A stretch of DNA of 64,000 nucleotides, from NCBI RefSeq assembly GCF_051401765.1, contig NC_135064.1:25828001-25892000 (forward strand). Reading direction: 5' to 3'. The notes beneath the pieces are model-generated. The model was not told the DNA's origin. It saw only the letters and a program-made list of their open reading frames with translations, and searched no databases. Within the stretch, counting starts at the first letter, position 1; every line of letters begins with the position of its first letter. This document shows positions 12,401 through 22,398 of this stretch, piece by piece. This DNA is from Calliopsis andreniformis (lineage: Eukaryota > Arthropoda > Insecta > Hymenoptera > Andrenidae). Both the position numbers and the translations under genes were made by a program.

Positions 12401-13398
12401 GAATACTTGGACATTGGCGCGACAGCCACGATAAGTAGACTTCTAGGTCGACAGATAAAAAGTCTTCGATCACAGGTCGCACGTACTGCCTGCCTAGCCG
12501 CTGGGGATGTTTTCAGCTCACAGATCCGTGGCATAGATCAGGTAATCCATCACGGAACTCTAACACTGCTGAATATATTAGCTTTTTTATAGAATCCCTT
12601 TGAATTTTGCCACAAAGTTACTTTTAGAACTAGTTATCGATCCAGAAAGCTGTGCCACGCAGAGGCTATAATTCTCTCAGCTTTCATTTTGCTGATATTC
12701 ACTAATCACTGAATTTTGTAAAAATCTCTGTTTTCAATAGGATTTCGACGACATAGCTGGTCCACTACTCCACAGGACTGCTGATACGAACCGATTCCTT
12801 CGGGCTGACAGCAATGCAGCTCTGGATCGCATGGTCGAGCATCTTCCACCCCAGAAAACCATTGTTGTTATTGTACTTCGTGGTGCTAGGTAAATTATTT
12901 GATATTTGAATTGAATTTTTCTACTTGACTCTAGTTTAGGAAGGGGAAGATGGATCTCTCCTGAATGTTATCCAAATTCAGACGACCCTTGAAATCTTTT
13001 AATTTTGCGAACAAGTGTAAAACTAAGATTGTATAACTCGTTTCTTTTCCTCGTTTAGTCATCAAAACGCTATTGTGAGGGCAGCAACAGCTAGATTACT
13101 GGCCTCCATAGTGGATCGAATAGGACCAGAACATACTATGATATTGCCAAAGGATGTGAGAGACAAATTATTCTGTACAGGGGCGAGATTGTTGATTGAT
13201 GGAAACCTGGATGCTAGGTAAAATATTTTACTGCGTGATATAAATGGAACAAATTTGATTTGATTATGATTTTACAGAAATCATGCGAAGAGAATGTTTC
13301 GACACTTGGCTCATTGCGAAGGATTTCGAAGGGCATTGACTGACGCTGTGCCGGAAACGACGCTCAGACATATTGACAAAACCTTAAAAACCCTTTAA
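463..13398 (+). CDS. TOGARAM1: TOGARAM1 (crescerin)-like TOG-array protein, 5' partial
   Basis: Ciliary TOG-array microtubule regulator of the crescerin/TOGARAM1 family, which controls axonemal tubulin behaviour. Exons: 463-648, 984-1160, 1266-1431, 1536-1644, 1806-1932, 2929-2995, 3201-3313, 3398-3570, 3652-3766, 3837-4024, 4143-4290, 4510-4763, 9497-9615, 10354-10541, 11023-11454, 11564-11812, 11885-11983, 12073-12233, 12346-12541, 12741-12889, 13059-13217, 13278-13398; 3696 nt, 1231 visible residues in one frame. The first exons match the end of vertebrate TOG2 (RDRRRRVRQAALDTLAVLA, then AIRARLARKSLPLVS). A long Ser/Glu/Arg-rich disordered linker follows, then a C-terminal HEAT-like TOG matching vertebrate TOG3 (SLRSQVARTACLAAGDVF; DTNRFLRADSNAALDRMVEH). 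Translation stops right after this TOG, so the vertebrate TOG4 seems absent. Upstream exons (TOG1, start codon) lie outside the window. Family assignment is firm; exon edges are inferred. Confidence 0.88.
1680..1756. mobile_element. 69-bp piggyBac-type miniature element with TTAA flanks
   Basis: Lies inside the TOGARAM1 intron 1645-1805. TTAA at 1680-1683 is followed by CCCTTTGC (1684-1691). Its exact inverse, GCAAAGGG (1745-1752), precedes a second TTAA (1753-1756). A TTAA target duplication plus C/T-rich inverted ends is the signature of piggyBac-superfamily elements. The 69-bp interior has no coding capacity, so this would be a very short non-autonomous copy. The 8-bp ends are short enough that chance is possible, but a similar arrangement recurs at 61331-61580. 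Confidence 0.5.
8516..8914 (+). CDS. Unrecognised ORF in TOGARAM1 intron, candidate alternative first exon
   Basis: An ATG-initiated frame of 132 codons plus stop, on the same strand as the host gene and less AT-rich than the flanking intron. I recognise no domain. The protein begins MVPPARNQGLLIAIDEG, has a Cys-rich patch (RYCPCAFRCRRP) and an acidic/Thr-rich tail, and ends FVRNFI. Two in-frame donors occur. AT|GTACGG (exon end 8880, phase 2) has the same phase as the upstream exon ending at 4763 and so can join the exon at 9497. TTT|GTGAGA (exon end 8896, phase 0) could join the phase-0 exon at 11023. I infer an alternative promoter and first exon giving a TOGARAM1 isoform without the first TOGs. 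A stand-alone small gene or a chance ORF remains possible. Confidence 0.4.
   Translation: MVPPARNQGLLIAIDEGVSVKMIFKYCAWPDEAKEGDKATVLKDGEPNSTEKDQNFNEKPSSSRRKEYKIADTVLRYCPCAFRCRRPVDISGDDEDSFSTIDTTANTTPVIPLTLNSASDVMYGLEFVRNFI
9103..9372. mobile_element. Foldback/MITE-like element with long inverted arms
   Basis: The left arm at 9113-9158 and the right arm at 9322-9366 are inverted copies at roughly three-quarters identity by eye; shared pieces include AGAAA, TTTTAA, TTCTACAT/TTTTACAT and GGCGAAA. Nested inside is a second hairpin: 9233-9258 pairs with 9271-9296 (11 bp TGTCTGACTTG and 7 bp TCTACTG in both arms) around a 12-nt loop. The right side also carries two direct copies of AAGTCAGAC. There is no ORF. 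Best read as a decayed non-autonomous foldback transposon; the family is not recognised. Confidence 0.5.
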
Positions 13399-15413
13399 AT
13401 GAGTAAATTAAATTGATCGTTTTATTGATGACGATCGTTTGTAATCTGAGTCAGTCTTAGATCTGCCATTTGGGTCGTATCCATCTGAAAAACTGCCTCT
13501 TTCAATGGTGCAATGAGAAAGCTGATGATTCGCGTCCAGTGGCGTGTTCGATGCGATTTTCGTGCACAGTGAAAAGTGTTAAAACAATTGCAGAATTTTT
13601 GGAACGTTTCCTTCGGTGATAATATTTTTCTCTGTGCACGGATGCGTGTAGTTTCTTCCCTGAATTCGTGGAAAGGTGTTCTTCGAAGAGAAGAGAGAGT
13701 CGGATCGTTTCACCTAGCCGGCTGATTTTCTTCGATAACGTTTTAATACTTCAATGTACGTCCGTGTAAATCTTTTTTATATCCTTGTAGAACAGCATGA
13801 TCATGCGTCATACTTGAAGAGACGCTTATTTGCATAACGTGAATTTTTATGATTTTATTTTTCGTAATAGATGTTGTTTTACGAATGGATTTGTCGATGT
13901 CTTCTGTTTCAAATTTTTGTGATTAATTAGAGATTTCCTTTTTAGGATATTCTTCTTTTGGAAGAATACTTTTCAAGTGGATAAAGGAGAAATTCACATT
14001 ATGTAAATAATACTTGCTCGAATACTGTGGAATTAAAACAGTCGAGGACAATTCCTTTAAGTACGAGAGAAAGGAAGATTAGTATCCTCTAATTCAGGTA
14101 CCATTTTGTGTCTTTTGCTAATTGTCAGACACTTCTGATGCTACAAATTGAATTTAAAAGTTGATCATTTGGAAACACATGTACTTGATCATTGGTGCCT
14201 TGATAATAGAAAATTTTATTAGTGTTAAAAGGAATTTGTACTTTAATGAAGATTCAAGCCAGTGTGTCATAGAATTTAATACTGACTATTTATGGGAGTA
14301 TCATGACGCTCAAATTGTTAATGCTGTTTTATATCATTGCGCTGGCCTTACTATTTATCACATGTTGGCCTTCGAGAGCTTGAAATTTTGTCAATTCGAT
14401 CTACATGCGCAGATAATCTATATCGATATTGAAGTTTCAAAAGATTTTGGCCTTTTCTCATTTAAATCGATACTTGTCTTTATATATAATATTGTTAATA
14501 CAATAAAATGTGATATACACGAAAATTAAGTTTTATTGACAATATAAGTGTTTAGAGGAAATTCTGATTTTTTCAATGGATTTTCTCGTTTCTTCACCAA
14601 CTCTTCTACAAGGAGTTGCAGGAAGAAAATTATAAATAAACTGCATTAAAGAAAGGAGTACATTGCTGATGGCAATGATTCTATTTCGAAGGGTTTGAGA
14701 AATGTTGTAATTTAAATAAAAAATTATATTGTATTCTTTAATGAGGAAATATTATTATCTTCTAACACTCTCAAACGATCATTGTTAACGTTTGAATTAT
14801 ATTTAAAGAAAGTTTTGAACTTTAAGATTGCTTAAAAATTTCCGTCAGATAATGTTTTAAAATTATCTTTAAAATTGACAACGAAATGGTACTTTTACTC
14901 GTTTCTAGAGAAAAGAAGAATGAAAGACCAACAATTTTACGATACAATAATTTTAAATCGACCATTTGCTCGCTAAGAAGCGACATGTAAATACAAATGT
15001 AGTTATGTATGTACATAGAAATCGATAAACCAACATAGAACTTGCTCATAAAAAGGGGTGCATTCGTTTCGAATTCATAATTTATTAATCGAAGTGATAC
15101 AGTGAACTGTTTCATTCATTGATCGTCTCTTGCCGTAGTGCAATCAATTATTTACAATATTTGTATTTATATATCGTGTGTATTTAATTACACATGCCTC
15201 GAACATATGTGTATACTGATTTATTACAAAAATATACGATAAAATAATAAAACCAATGTTACAATTTAATTATACACATGTAGTCAACTATAGTTTTTGC
15301 AGTTGATTCTCGAATCTTATATCTTCTTTTTTTTTACGATGAAATACACATCAAATCGAAGTGATTTTCACGTTGATCTTCAGTTTTCTTCAAAATCTTT
15401 CTTTTTCACCGAA
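13399..15413. other. Intergenic region between TOGARAM1-like and CFAP70 genes
   Basis: About 2 kb separating two tandem + strand genes; it must hold the TOGARAM1 3' UTR and the CFAP70 promoter and 5' UTR. AATAAA-like signals occur near 14505. A 122-codon frame at 14161-14529 has AT-rich, non-coding-like composition and is not called. No repeat or RNA gene recognised. Confidence 0.5.
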
Positions 15414-18400
15414 ATGGAGCACTCCTTACTGACACAATCTTTACTGGGCGATAAGAAGATCGAGATATCTATAGACAGTATTCAAAATATTGTAAGTGCT
15501 CCAAAAAATCTGTTATATTTAAAGATATAGGTAATATTAAGTCAATTTATAATTACAGATAAGAAAAGAAGACATAAGTGTGTCGTTCATAGTGGAACAC
15601 AATGGTATAGTTCTGGGAGAAAGTAGCCCTGTATTTGTGAAGTCAACGTGTGACGATGATGCAGCCTTGCATGATATTGATTTCGCTGTTTATCTGACAA
15701 TCATTAAGGATGACGAGAATAGTCTCAGTTCAATTGTGTCGACTCCAGTATTAAGTAAAAATTAGATTATAATAGAAATAATCGATATAATTGGACATCA
15801 TAGAAAACAGAAAACTTCTCTCCTTTAGTAAAGGAAAATATTTCTTGGAAGAAACTTCATTTCTAAATTTCTTCGAAGAAATAATCTATAATATCAACTA
15901 TTCATTAGATTAGACTATATGGAGTTTATTTGTAACTTAAAATTTACAGTAACAGCTACATATACCACAGAAGGCGACCAAGAAGAATGTTCTTCAACTA
16001 CAAACAGCGAAGTGAAGAAAAGATCAATATACACAATCAACTCTAGTTCCGTTGCTGCACCAGAAATATTGGGAATTTGTAATCTTGACGTAATGCCAAT
16101 CATATTAGGTATTTGGAACTTTATTTTAATTCATTTTTATTCCTATGCTAAGAATAATACTCCTTCTGACCTTATTAATTATAATTTCTTCTGTCTTCTA
16201 TTACTTCTAACACATTCATCATTTTCTTTTTCAGGAGAACGATGCTTCACCGAAAAACTGATATTAGAAACACCAAATTTTTCCTATGATGGGACATTCA
16301 TCTCATGGCAAAATCTTCCACAGTTGGCGATTACAGTTTCTCAAGATAGTACACCAATTTTTGAGACAGAAACGGATTTAAATTTTCTGAATATGACTAT
16401 AGAGAGCGTGTACAATATCCCAGAAAATTTCACGGAAAATCTGGAGTACAAAGTTGGTAGCGTGATTTACATCAATTCTGAGGTATCTTCATTTAGATTA
16501 TTTAGGGGTCACTTTACTTTCTGTAGTTGATCAATTTGGTCTTTGAGAGACTCCTGTCATGGTTTCTCAATTTTTGCCACTTTGTCTAATATCTGATATT
16601 TATCCTCAGATACCAGAGAACGTGATTTTCGAAAATGGAATGTGGACTAAATACCGAGACGTCGAGAGAACGAAACGCTGGAAGACTTTAACTAGCTTAA
16701 AGAATCGTGCTCGGTTGTCGAAGTTTAAACTGGACTGTGATTATATGGGAGTTAAAAATGAATTCAGGAAGCAGATTGATTTACCGGTATCTTTCAGATT
16801 CTTTATTTGATGGTATACATTTTTTTCTCGAATTAATATTGTTTCTTCTTTAGAAAAAAGTATGCGACGATGCCCCACGAATCGAATGGAACGCTGTGCA
16901 CCGATGCGTTCTGTGGAAAATGGGAATAGAATCGATGCAAAATCATATTAGAAGGTAAAGGGAAACTATGTTAAAAGTTGCAGTGCTGAAGATGAAATTG
17001 CTCATTTGCTGCAATAGTGACATAACTCAGAAATCATAATTTTTTAAGAAATAAGGCAATAATTTTATTGCATGAAGAGTTCGATTTTTTTTATATTGAT
17101 AATTCAAAAACAATTTTTTTTTTATTGTAGAAAATGAGTAAAATATTAATCTTAAGAATACTAGAAGGGGTTTCATTTTTATACAAAATTCTCTAAATAG
17201 TTAAGTTCTTGTTGCAATTATTTTTACATACTTCAGTAATTATTTGAAAGGTACAAGTACTGGCCTTTTCAATTTATGGTAACCGAGCAAGATCCTCAAC
17301 AAAAATCCAAGGCCACGTCCGCCTCGAAGCCACAGCTGTATCAATGCTACGTCGATTTCTCGGAGCTCCTCTTCCCAGGAAGTAAATTGCTCTATTTTTC
17401 CATATTGAAAAGGTAAATCGATGGGGCTTTTCTGCTAAAATAACTATTATATACAGAGAAAAATTGTCGAGTCGTGGGACAGTTACACACATTCAACCCA
17501 AATGATATATCTGAGAAAGTTGGACTCGAGAAAAATATCTTCGAGTTGGACACGCGAGGCAAAGAATCGAAAGAAAGAGAAAAGAAGGGTGGGAGGTCAT
17601 CAAAGGTAAAAATATGAAATAGAAAAATTAATTTACTTAGTGATTCTACATCATTATTCCAAAGAATGCTCAGTCTACACACTCTGAAGGGGAAGTGCAA
17701 GTTCCAACTGCAGGAGTGACTTCAAAAAACGAAGAACCTACTATCGTTGTGATCGAGATTGAGCTCTATGAGCCCCTGATCGCCTGCAAAATTCAAAGTG
17801 ACTTCACTGGTTTGTGAGTTCCAATCAGAATCGATATTCATTCGGTTTTTATGAGTCAGTGCAGTATGCGCCAACTAAAAAATAAATGTTTAGAATTGTG
17901 TATAAACAAGAGGTAATCATCTGTTGCAGAATAGAGGACCTAATTCCTATAGTAGAAAAGAAAACACCTTACGTTTATTCTGGGGAAATGGCAGAGAAAC
18001 AGTACACAAATTGTATTCAAAAGCTGGCTGAAGTTCTCACTGAAAGTTATCGTGTATGAAAGAAATTCAGTCATTTGTGTTTTATGAAACTTGAGAAGTA
18101 TTAAAGAAGCTACATTTAAAAACACTAAATGCAGACTTAGATATTAAAATTAGCGAATTCCAACTTTTCAAGACAGGATTTCCAAGATGAGAATAAGAAG
18201 AATCCTGAGCCTTTTCTAATGGTCAATGATAGTAACAGCGAGGAAAAATTGTATGAAAAGTATTGTTTCGATACTAAATCGGTAAATGAAGAAAACATTA
18301 TAATGTACAAAATAAATATTTTCTGAATCTTACTCCAAAACGAAAATGAAATATATTTCAGGATGAGTTGACCTGTTTCACGCAGTATCTCTATACAACT

Positions 18401-20719
18401 GGAGTATACTTGGCTTTACGTAGCACACTGAAAGCAAAAGTCACAATGCTGCTTGATCAAAAATTCAGAATGCCTCAAAACTTGGTTGATTCGAATAAGA
18501 CTCAGGTATACCACTTAAAAAAGAAGTTAAGGTGAATTCAATGATATTTTTCTTATTATTTTACACCTAGAGTTTTATTGCATCAGTGTACACATACTTG
18601 GTCGAACAAATGCACGTAGCAATAAATAAAATCGTAGAAGGTCGATATGCCGAAGACCTACAACACACCGTGGACTCAGATAGGTTGCTCTTTTATGCTG
18701 AAGAAGCTTACGAGCTTGAAAATTTCGAGAAAGCAAGACACTACTACACTACAGTAAATAATTACTATTATTTTATTCCATCAAAGAATGCATAATAAAA
18801 CTAATTTTGTAGGTAATAGCAGCCAATAAAGAAAATTCAGAAGTCTGGAGGAAGTACGCAGTCTTTTTAAAAAAAATCGGCGATGTTGAACGTGCTAGAC
18901 AATGTTGCTTAGAAGCTATTGCGTTAGATAGAAAAAACGCAATTGCGTGAGTAGAACTTTTACTCTAATTCAACTCACGCATATGTTTTGTTAAAAATTA
19001 ACACATACGTTTCAATCATTCCAGATTGTTGCTTTATGCAGCGATCTTATTCGAAGAAAAAAATTACAGAAATGCTGAAATTTTCTTCAGAGCTATTACT
19101 GACTTGCATCCACGATTTTTCGAGGGTTGGGTCATTTTGCACTTGTTTTATATTCGAACAGAATACTATCCAGGTAAATAATAAAATCTAGTAGTCAGTA
19201 AAATTGGCCAGTGATGGTTCAGACGTCGCTCTTCAATGTAATAAGTAGAAAGTAGTGAGCGTAAGTAGAAGTGGGCCTTGTTTGGACAGACACTGTCGGC
19301 CTATGCATCGATCAGAACTACTTACTCATATCAAATAACGTAATGGTCAAATTATTAATTGTTATTGACATTAAAGGAATAGATCTCACTCTCCGTATAG
19401 CAGAGAAATGTATAAAAGACAAGAGTCGAGAGATAATACTTTATGAACAGCCTCTTTGTTGGAGTATGGTTCACTGTTTGCCAGATAATGTGTACACAAT
19501 GACAGCTACGTTTTTATTGAAACTACACCTCTGTGAGGTAAAACAATATTGAATATAAACTTTGAAGTGTAATATTCGTAAATGAATTCTTGTTTCTGCA
19601 TACTTACCGCCTTTTACTTTTCAGCTTGCGGGGATCGCTTTAGCACAGGAAATGTTGAATTCAAATCGATCAATTCCTTTTCTGTATTACATGGCAGTAG
19701 ATCATTATTTGACTGGCAGGTTCGAAGATGCTTTGTCTCACTTAGAGGAAGCCAAGTGCAATTATGGAATGGTTTGCATTATTACCTTAGATTCTAAAAT
19801 ATCCAATGTTGAATATAAAGTATAGTGGTACTTTGAAAACATAATCCTGTTTCACCGTCTAGGATTATTCTGTTAGTAGTCTGATGGGCCATTGTTACTT
19901 TAAATTGGGCGATAATGAGAAAGCAATAGAATGTTTCGAGTTCTCTCGCATGCTTTTTGACAGACCTATCGATTTACACTTAATAGAAATTAGGTAAAAA
20001 CAGTAGCTATAAATGAAGTTCTTCTTGAATTTCTACTGCTATTAATTATAACAATTTCTTTCGATTAACATATGCAAATTCGATTTACAGACTAGGACAT
20101 CATTATTATAACACTGGAAATTTTGAGCGCGCAAAAAAATTATTTCTGAATGTATGCAGTAGTTCTCCGACATCGGTAACATGGTTTGGAGCTGGTTTAA
20201 GTTGCTACGAAGTAAGGAAAGATTTTTTACATAAATTAAAAAACGTCAATTAATTCAAAGAAGTTACTGTAACTGTATTATTCTAGCTGGACGAGTATCA
20301 AGAAGCAGAAACATGTTTGTCGGAAGCAAACAGACTAGACAATTGCAATCCAGACATATGGGGATACTTATGTCTATTAAACATGACTCTGAGAAGATAC
20401 GATGAGTTCTCTCAGTGTTACAGAGAAATGGTAAAAGTAAGTCATATTGTGGATCAGATTTAGATTGAATGGTTTCATTCTTCGAGAGATAAGTATCAAA
20501 GAAATAAACAACAATGCCTGTATTAACAACTTTTATTGTTTTTTTTTTTATTTTTTGTATCAGAATAATCTTCAAGATAGAAAACTGTGGCTGAAAATAA
20601 TGACCATGATGGAGGCTTTGGATTACATATCACCAGTTCTTGTAACTGAAAGTGATGATCTTATCGAGGATCATGGCGAAGAGTCAGAGGAACAATTCGA
20701 AAACGGTAATGGCACCTAA
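15414..20719 (+). CDS. CFAP70: CFAP70 (TTC18), ciliary TPR protein
   Basis: Cilia- and flagella-associated protein 70, an axonemal protein linked to outer-arm dynein function in motile cilia and sperm. Twenty-one exons: 15414-15491, 15559-15754, 15950-16108, 16235-16482, 16610-16786, 16854-16954, 17251-17381, 17457-17605, 17665-17813, 17930-18053, 18177-18281, 18362-18505, 18571-18753, 18813-18946, 19025-19173, 19377-19537, 19625-19771, 19863-19993, 20091-20211, 20287-20436, 20564-20719; 3093 nt, 1030 aa. The N-terminal half carries the C2-like region and the ELLFPG motif (LLYPG in human). TPRs fill the C-terminal half after VYTYLVEQMHVAINK, which matches human VYVFLVDQMHVALNQ-type sequence. 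The end matches closely (LSEANRLDNCNPDIWGYLCL). An upstream in-frame ATG at 15339 exists; 15414 is preferred because the human protein also begins at this point. Confidence 0.93.
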
Positions 20720-22168
20720 CTAAAAAACAAAATACGAAATCCGTAATAGACTCATAATGGCACGTAACTAACAAACATAAAGAAGATAAAATCATTTCAG
20801 AAAATAATCTTTTAACAATACAAAACTACAAAAATGTAACTTTTTATATACTTTAGCTTTCAAGTATACATTTTTACACCTTTGGAAACTTAATATGAAA
20901 ATTTAAATACGGATTCGGATTATTCTGTCGAAAAAGCCTCCACAATTATCAATTATTTCACTACTTCGTGAGCTTTTAATTCCTAAGTTTACAAAAAAAT
21001 TGAATTCGCTTAAAAATTACGCCGAATTTGTAACATATTATCATAGATTCTAAACTATCGCAGACCTGCTACTTCCTTTTTCAAATTATGAATTCCATTT
21101 TACTTCAATATGATTTGTGGTGGTGCAATTTTCATACTTCAGCCAATTGTTACCTCGTATCGTAAACAAAAAATATAACATAAAGCAAAGAGTTAACAAA
21201 AAGTATATAATTAAAAAAGAAAACGTGCAATAAATAACTTTTTAGTACAAATTTGCAAATAAATATAGTATATGTATATAGACTCTATATAGTAACGTAA
21301 CATTGCTCCTCAACTAAGATCAAATAAATATTGCATATGGTTTAGATTGTTAGGATATTTAGAATATTAGTACACAACTGTTACTTTTAAGTCAACAGCT
21401 TTTGCAAATATCAACGTATCAATTTGTTTCTTTTCCCAAAGGTATTTCAAAGATATACATAGATATATCAATCTTTAATATACCACTAATTTCGCTATAG
21501 CCAATTATAAAAATATCATTCAAGTGTGATCTGAACAAATGTCAGTATTCTATTGTCGTGGAATTTCATATAAAATATCAGAAACAGACGAATCGTGGCA
21601 TCGTCCTCTTTTCTTCCACGCACATAAAAGCTCTGTAGTGAATTCATTTTTAATGCGTTAATCCTTTGCAGTAATTTACAATAAAAAAGCAAAATCTCAA
21701 ATGAGGATACCATTTTTTAAGGACAAATTAGGATATTACTCCTAATATATTTAAAGATGATTAATTAAAACCGCAAAGGATTTTTCAAGTAACCACAATG
21801 ATTGTGCGCAATTACTATTACTAATCGACAATAATTTCGCAGGTGACGTTTTAAAAATATTTTTTGTAAATACCACGTAGATGATTTATAAAATTAGATA
21901 TGATGTTTCAGAAATTTAATTATCCACGAATCGACAAGTTAAATTATATTTTGCCTCTTATAGAGCGATAACAAAACTCAAAAGCAACAATCTATTTTCT
22001 AATATTTAGAAATGAAATATAACGATATATTCATCGTTGTCATAAAATTTGTTCCTAATTATGTATATATATATATATATTTATATATTGAGATAACATT
22101 TGCAACAGAAGCGAGCATTAGTATGGATGTAACATCCATTCAATCCATTCAATATCAGACTGATTCAA
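20720..22168. other. Convergent 3' region between CFAP70 and the CCDC9-like gene
   Basis: Very AT-rich sequence presumed to hold the two 3' UTRs. AATAAA occurs near 21325. An (AT)n microsatellite lies at about 22062-22087. No gene or structured RNA recognised. Confidence 0.5.
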
Positions 22169-22398
22169 TCAGTACTGTTTTTTTATTGCAATATTTTGCA
22201 ATTCCTGCTTGCTATCTTTTGCTTCTTCAGTATTTTCCTTATTCTCCTCTGTTAGACTTCCATCTTTATTTGTATGATTTTCCTGATTCATTTCATTGCA
22301 ATTTGCAGTAGCTTCTAAAGCTTTATTGGATAATTCATTGCTTTCATTTGTTTTTTTTTTTGTTTGTAATCGATGCATCTTCCTTTACTGACTCATCT
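22169..22398 (-). CDS. CCDC9: Probable last exon of the CCDC9-like gene, split by an A11 run
   Basis: A donor GG|GTAGTC at 22777 and an acceptor ending TGTGCAG at 22399 join in phase to give GLGDESVKEDASITN followed by Lys codons in an A11 run (mRNA sense). In the assembled frame translation stops a few codons later at 22344-22346. In the neighbouring frame the next 55 or so codons, to a stop at 22169, have the same Glu/Lys/Asn/Ser-rich composition as the rest of the tail (for example GSLTEENKENTEEAKDSKQE). Either the homopolymer length is wrong in the assembly, slippage occurs, or a different acceptor is used (AAAG|GAAG just upstream would enter the second frame). Confidence 0.45.

Noticed and set aside
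14161..14529. 122-codon frame between the TOGARAM1-like gene and CFAP70
   Set aside because: Starts at a TTG, is very rich in Ile/Phe/Tyr as expected of AT-rich noncoding DNA, has no recognisable domain and no supporting splice or promoter context.
17382..17412. Alternative longer version of the CFAP70 exon ending at 17412
   Set aside because: It stays open but breaks frame with the next exon; ending at 17381 gives the family motif LLFPGKKNCRVVGQ and keeps phase.
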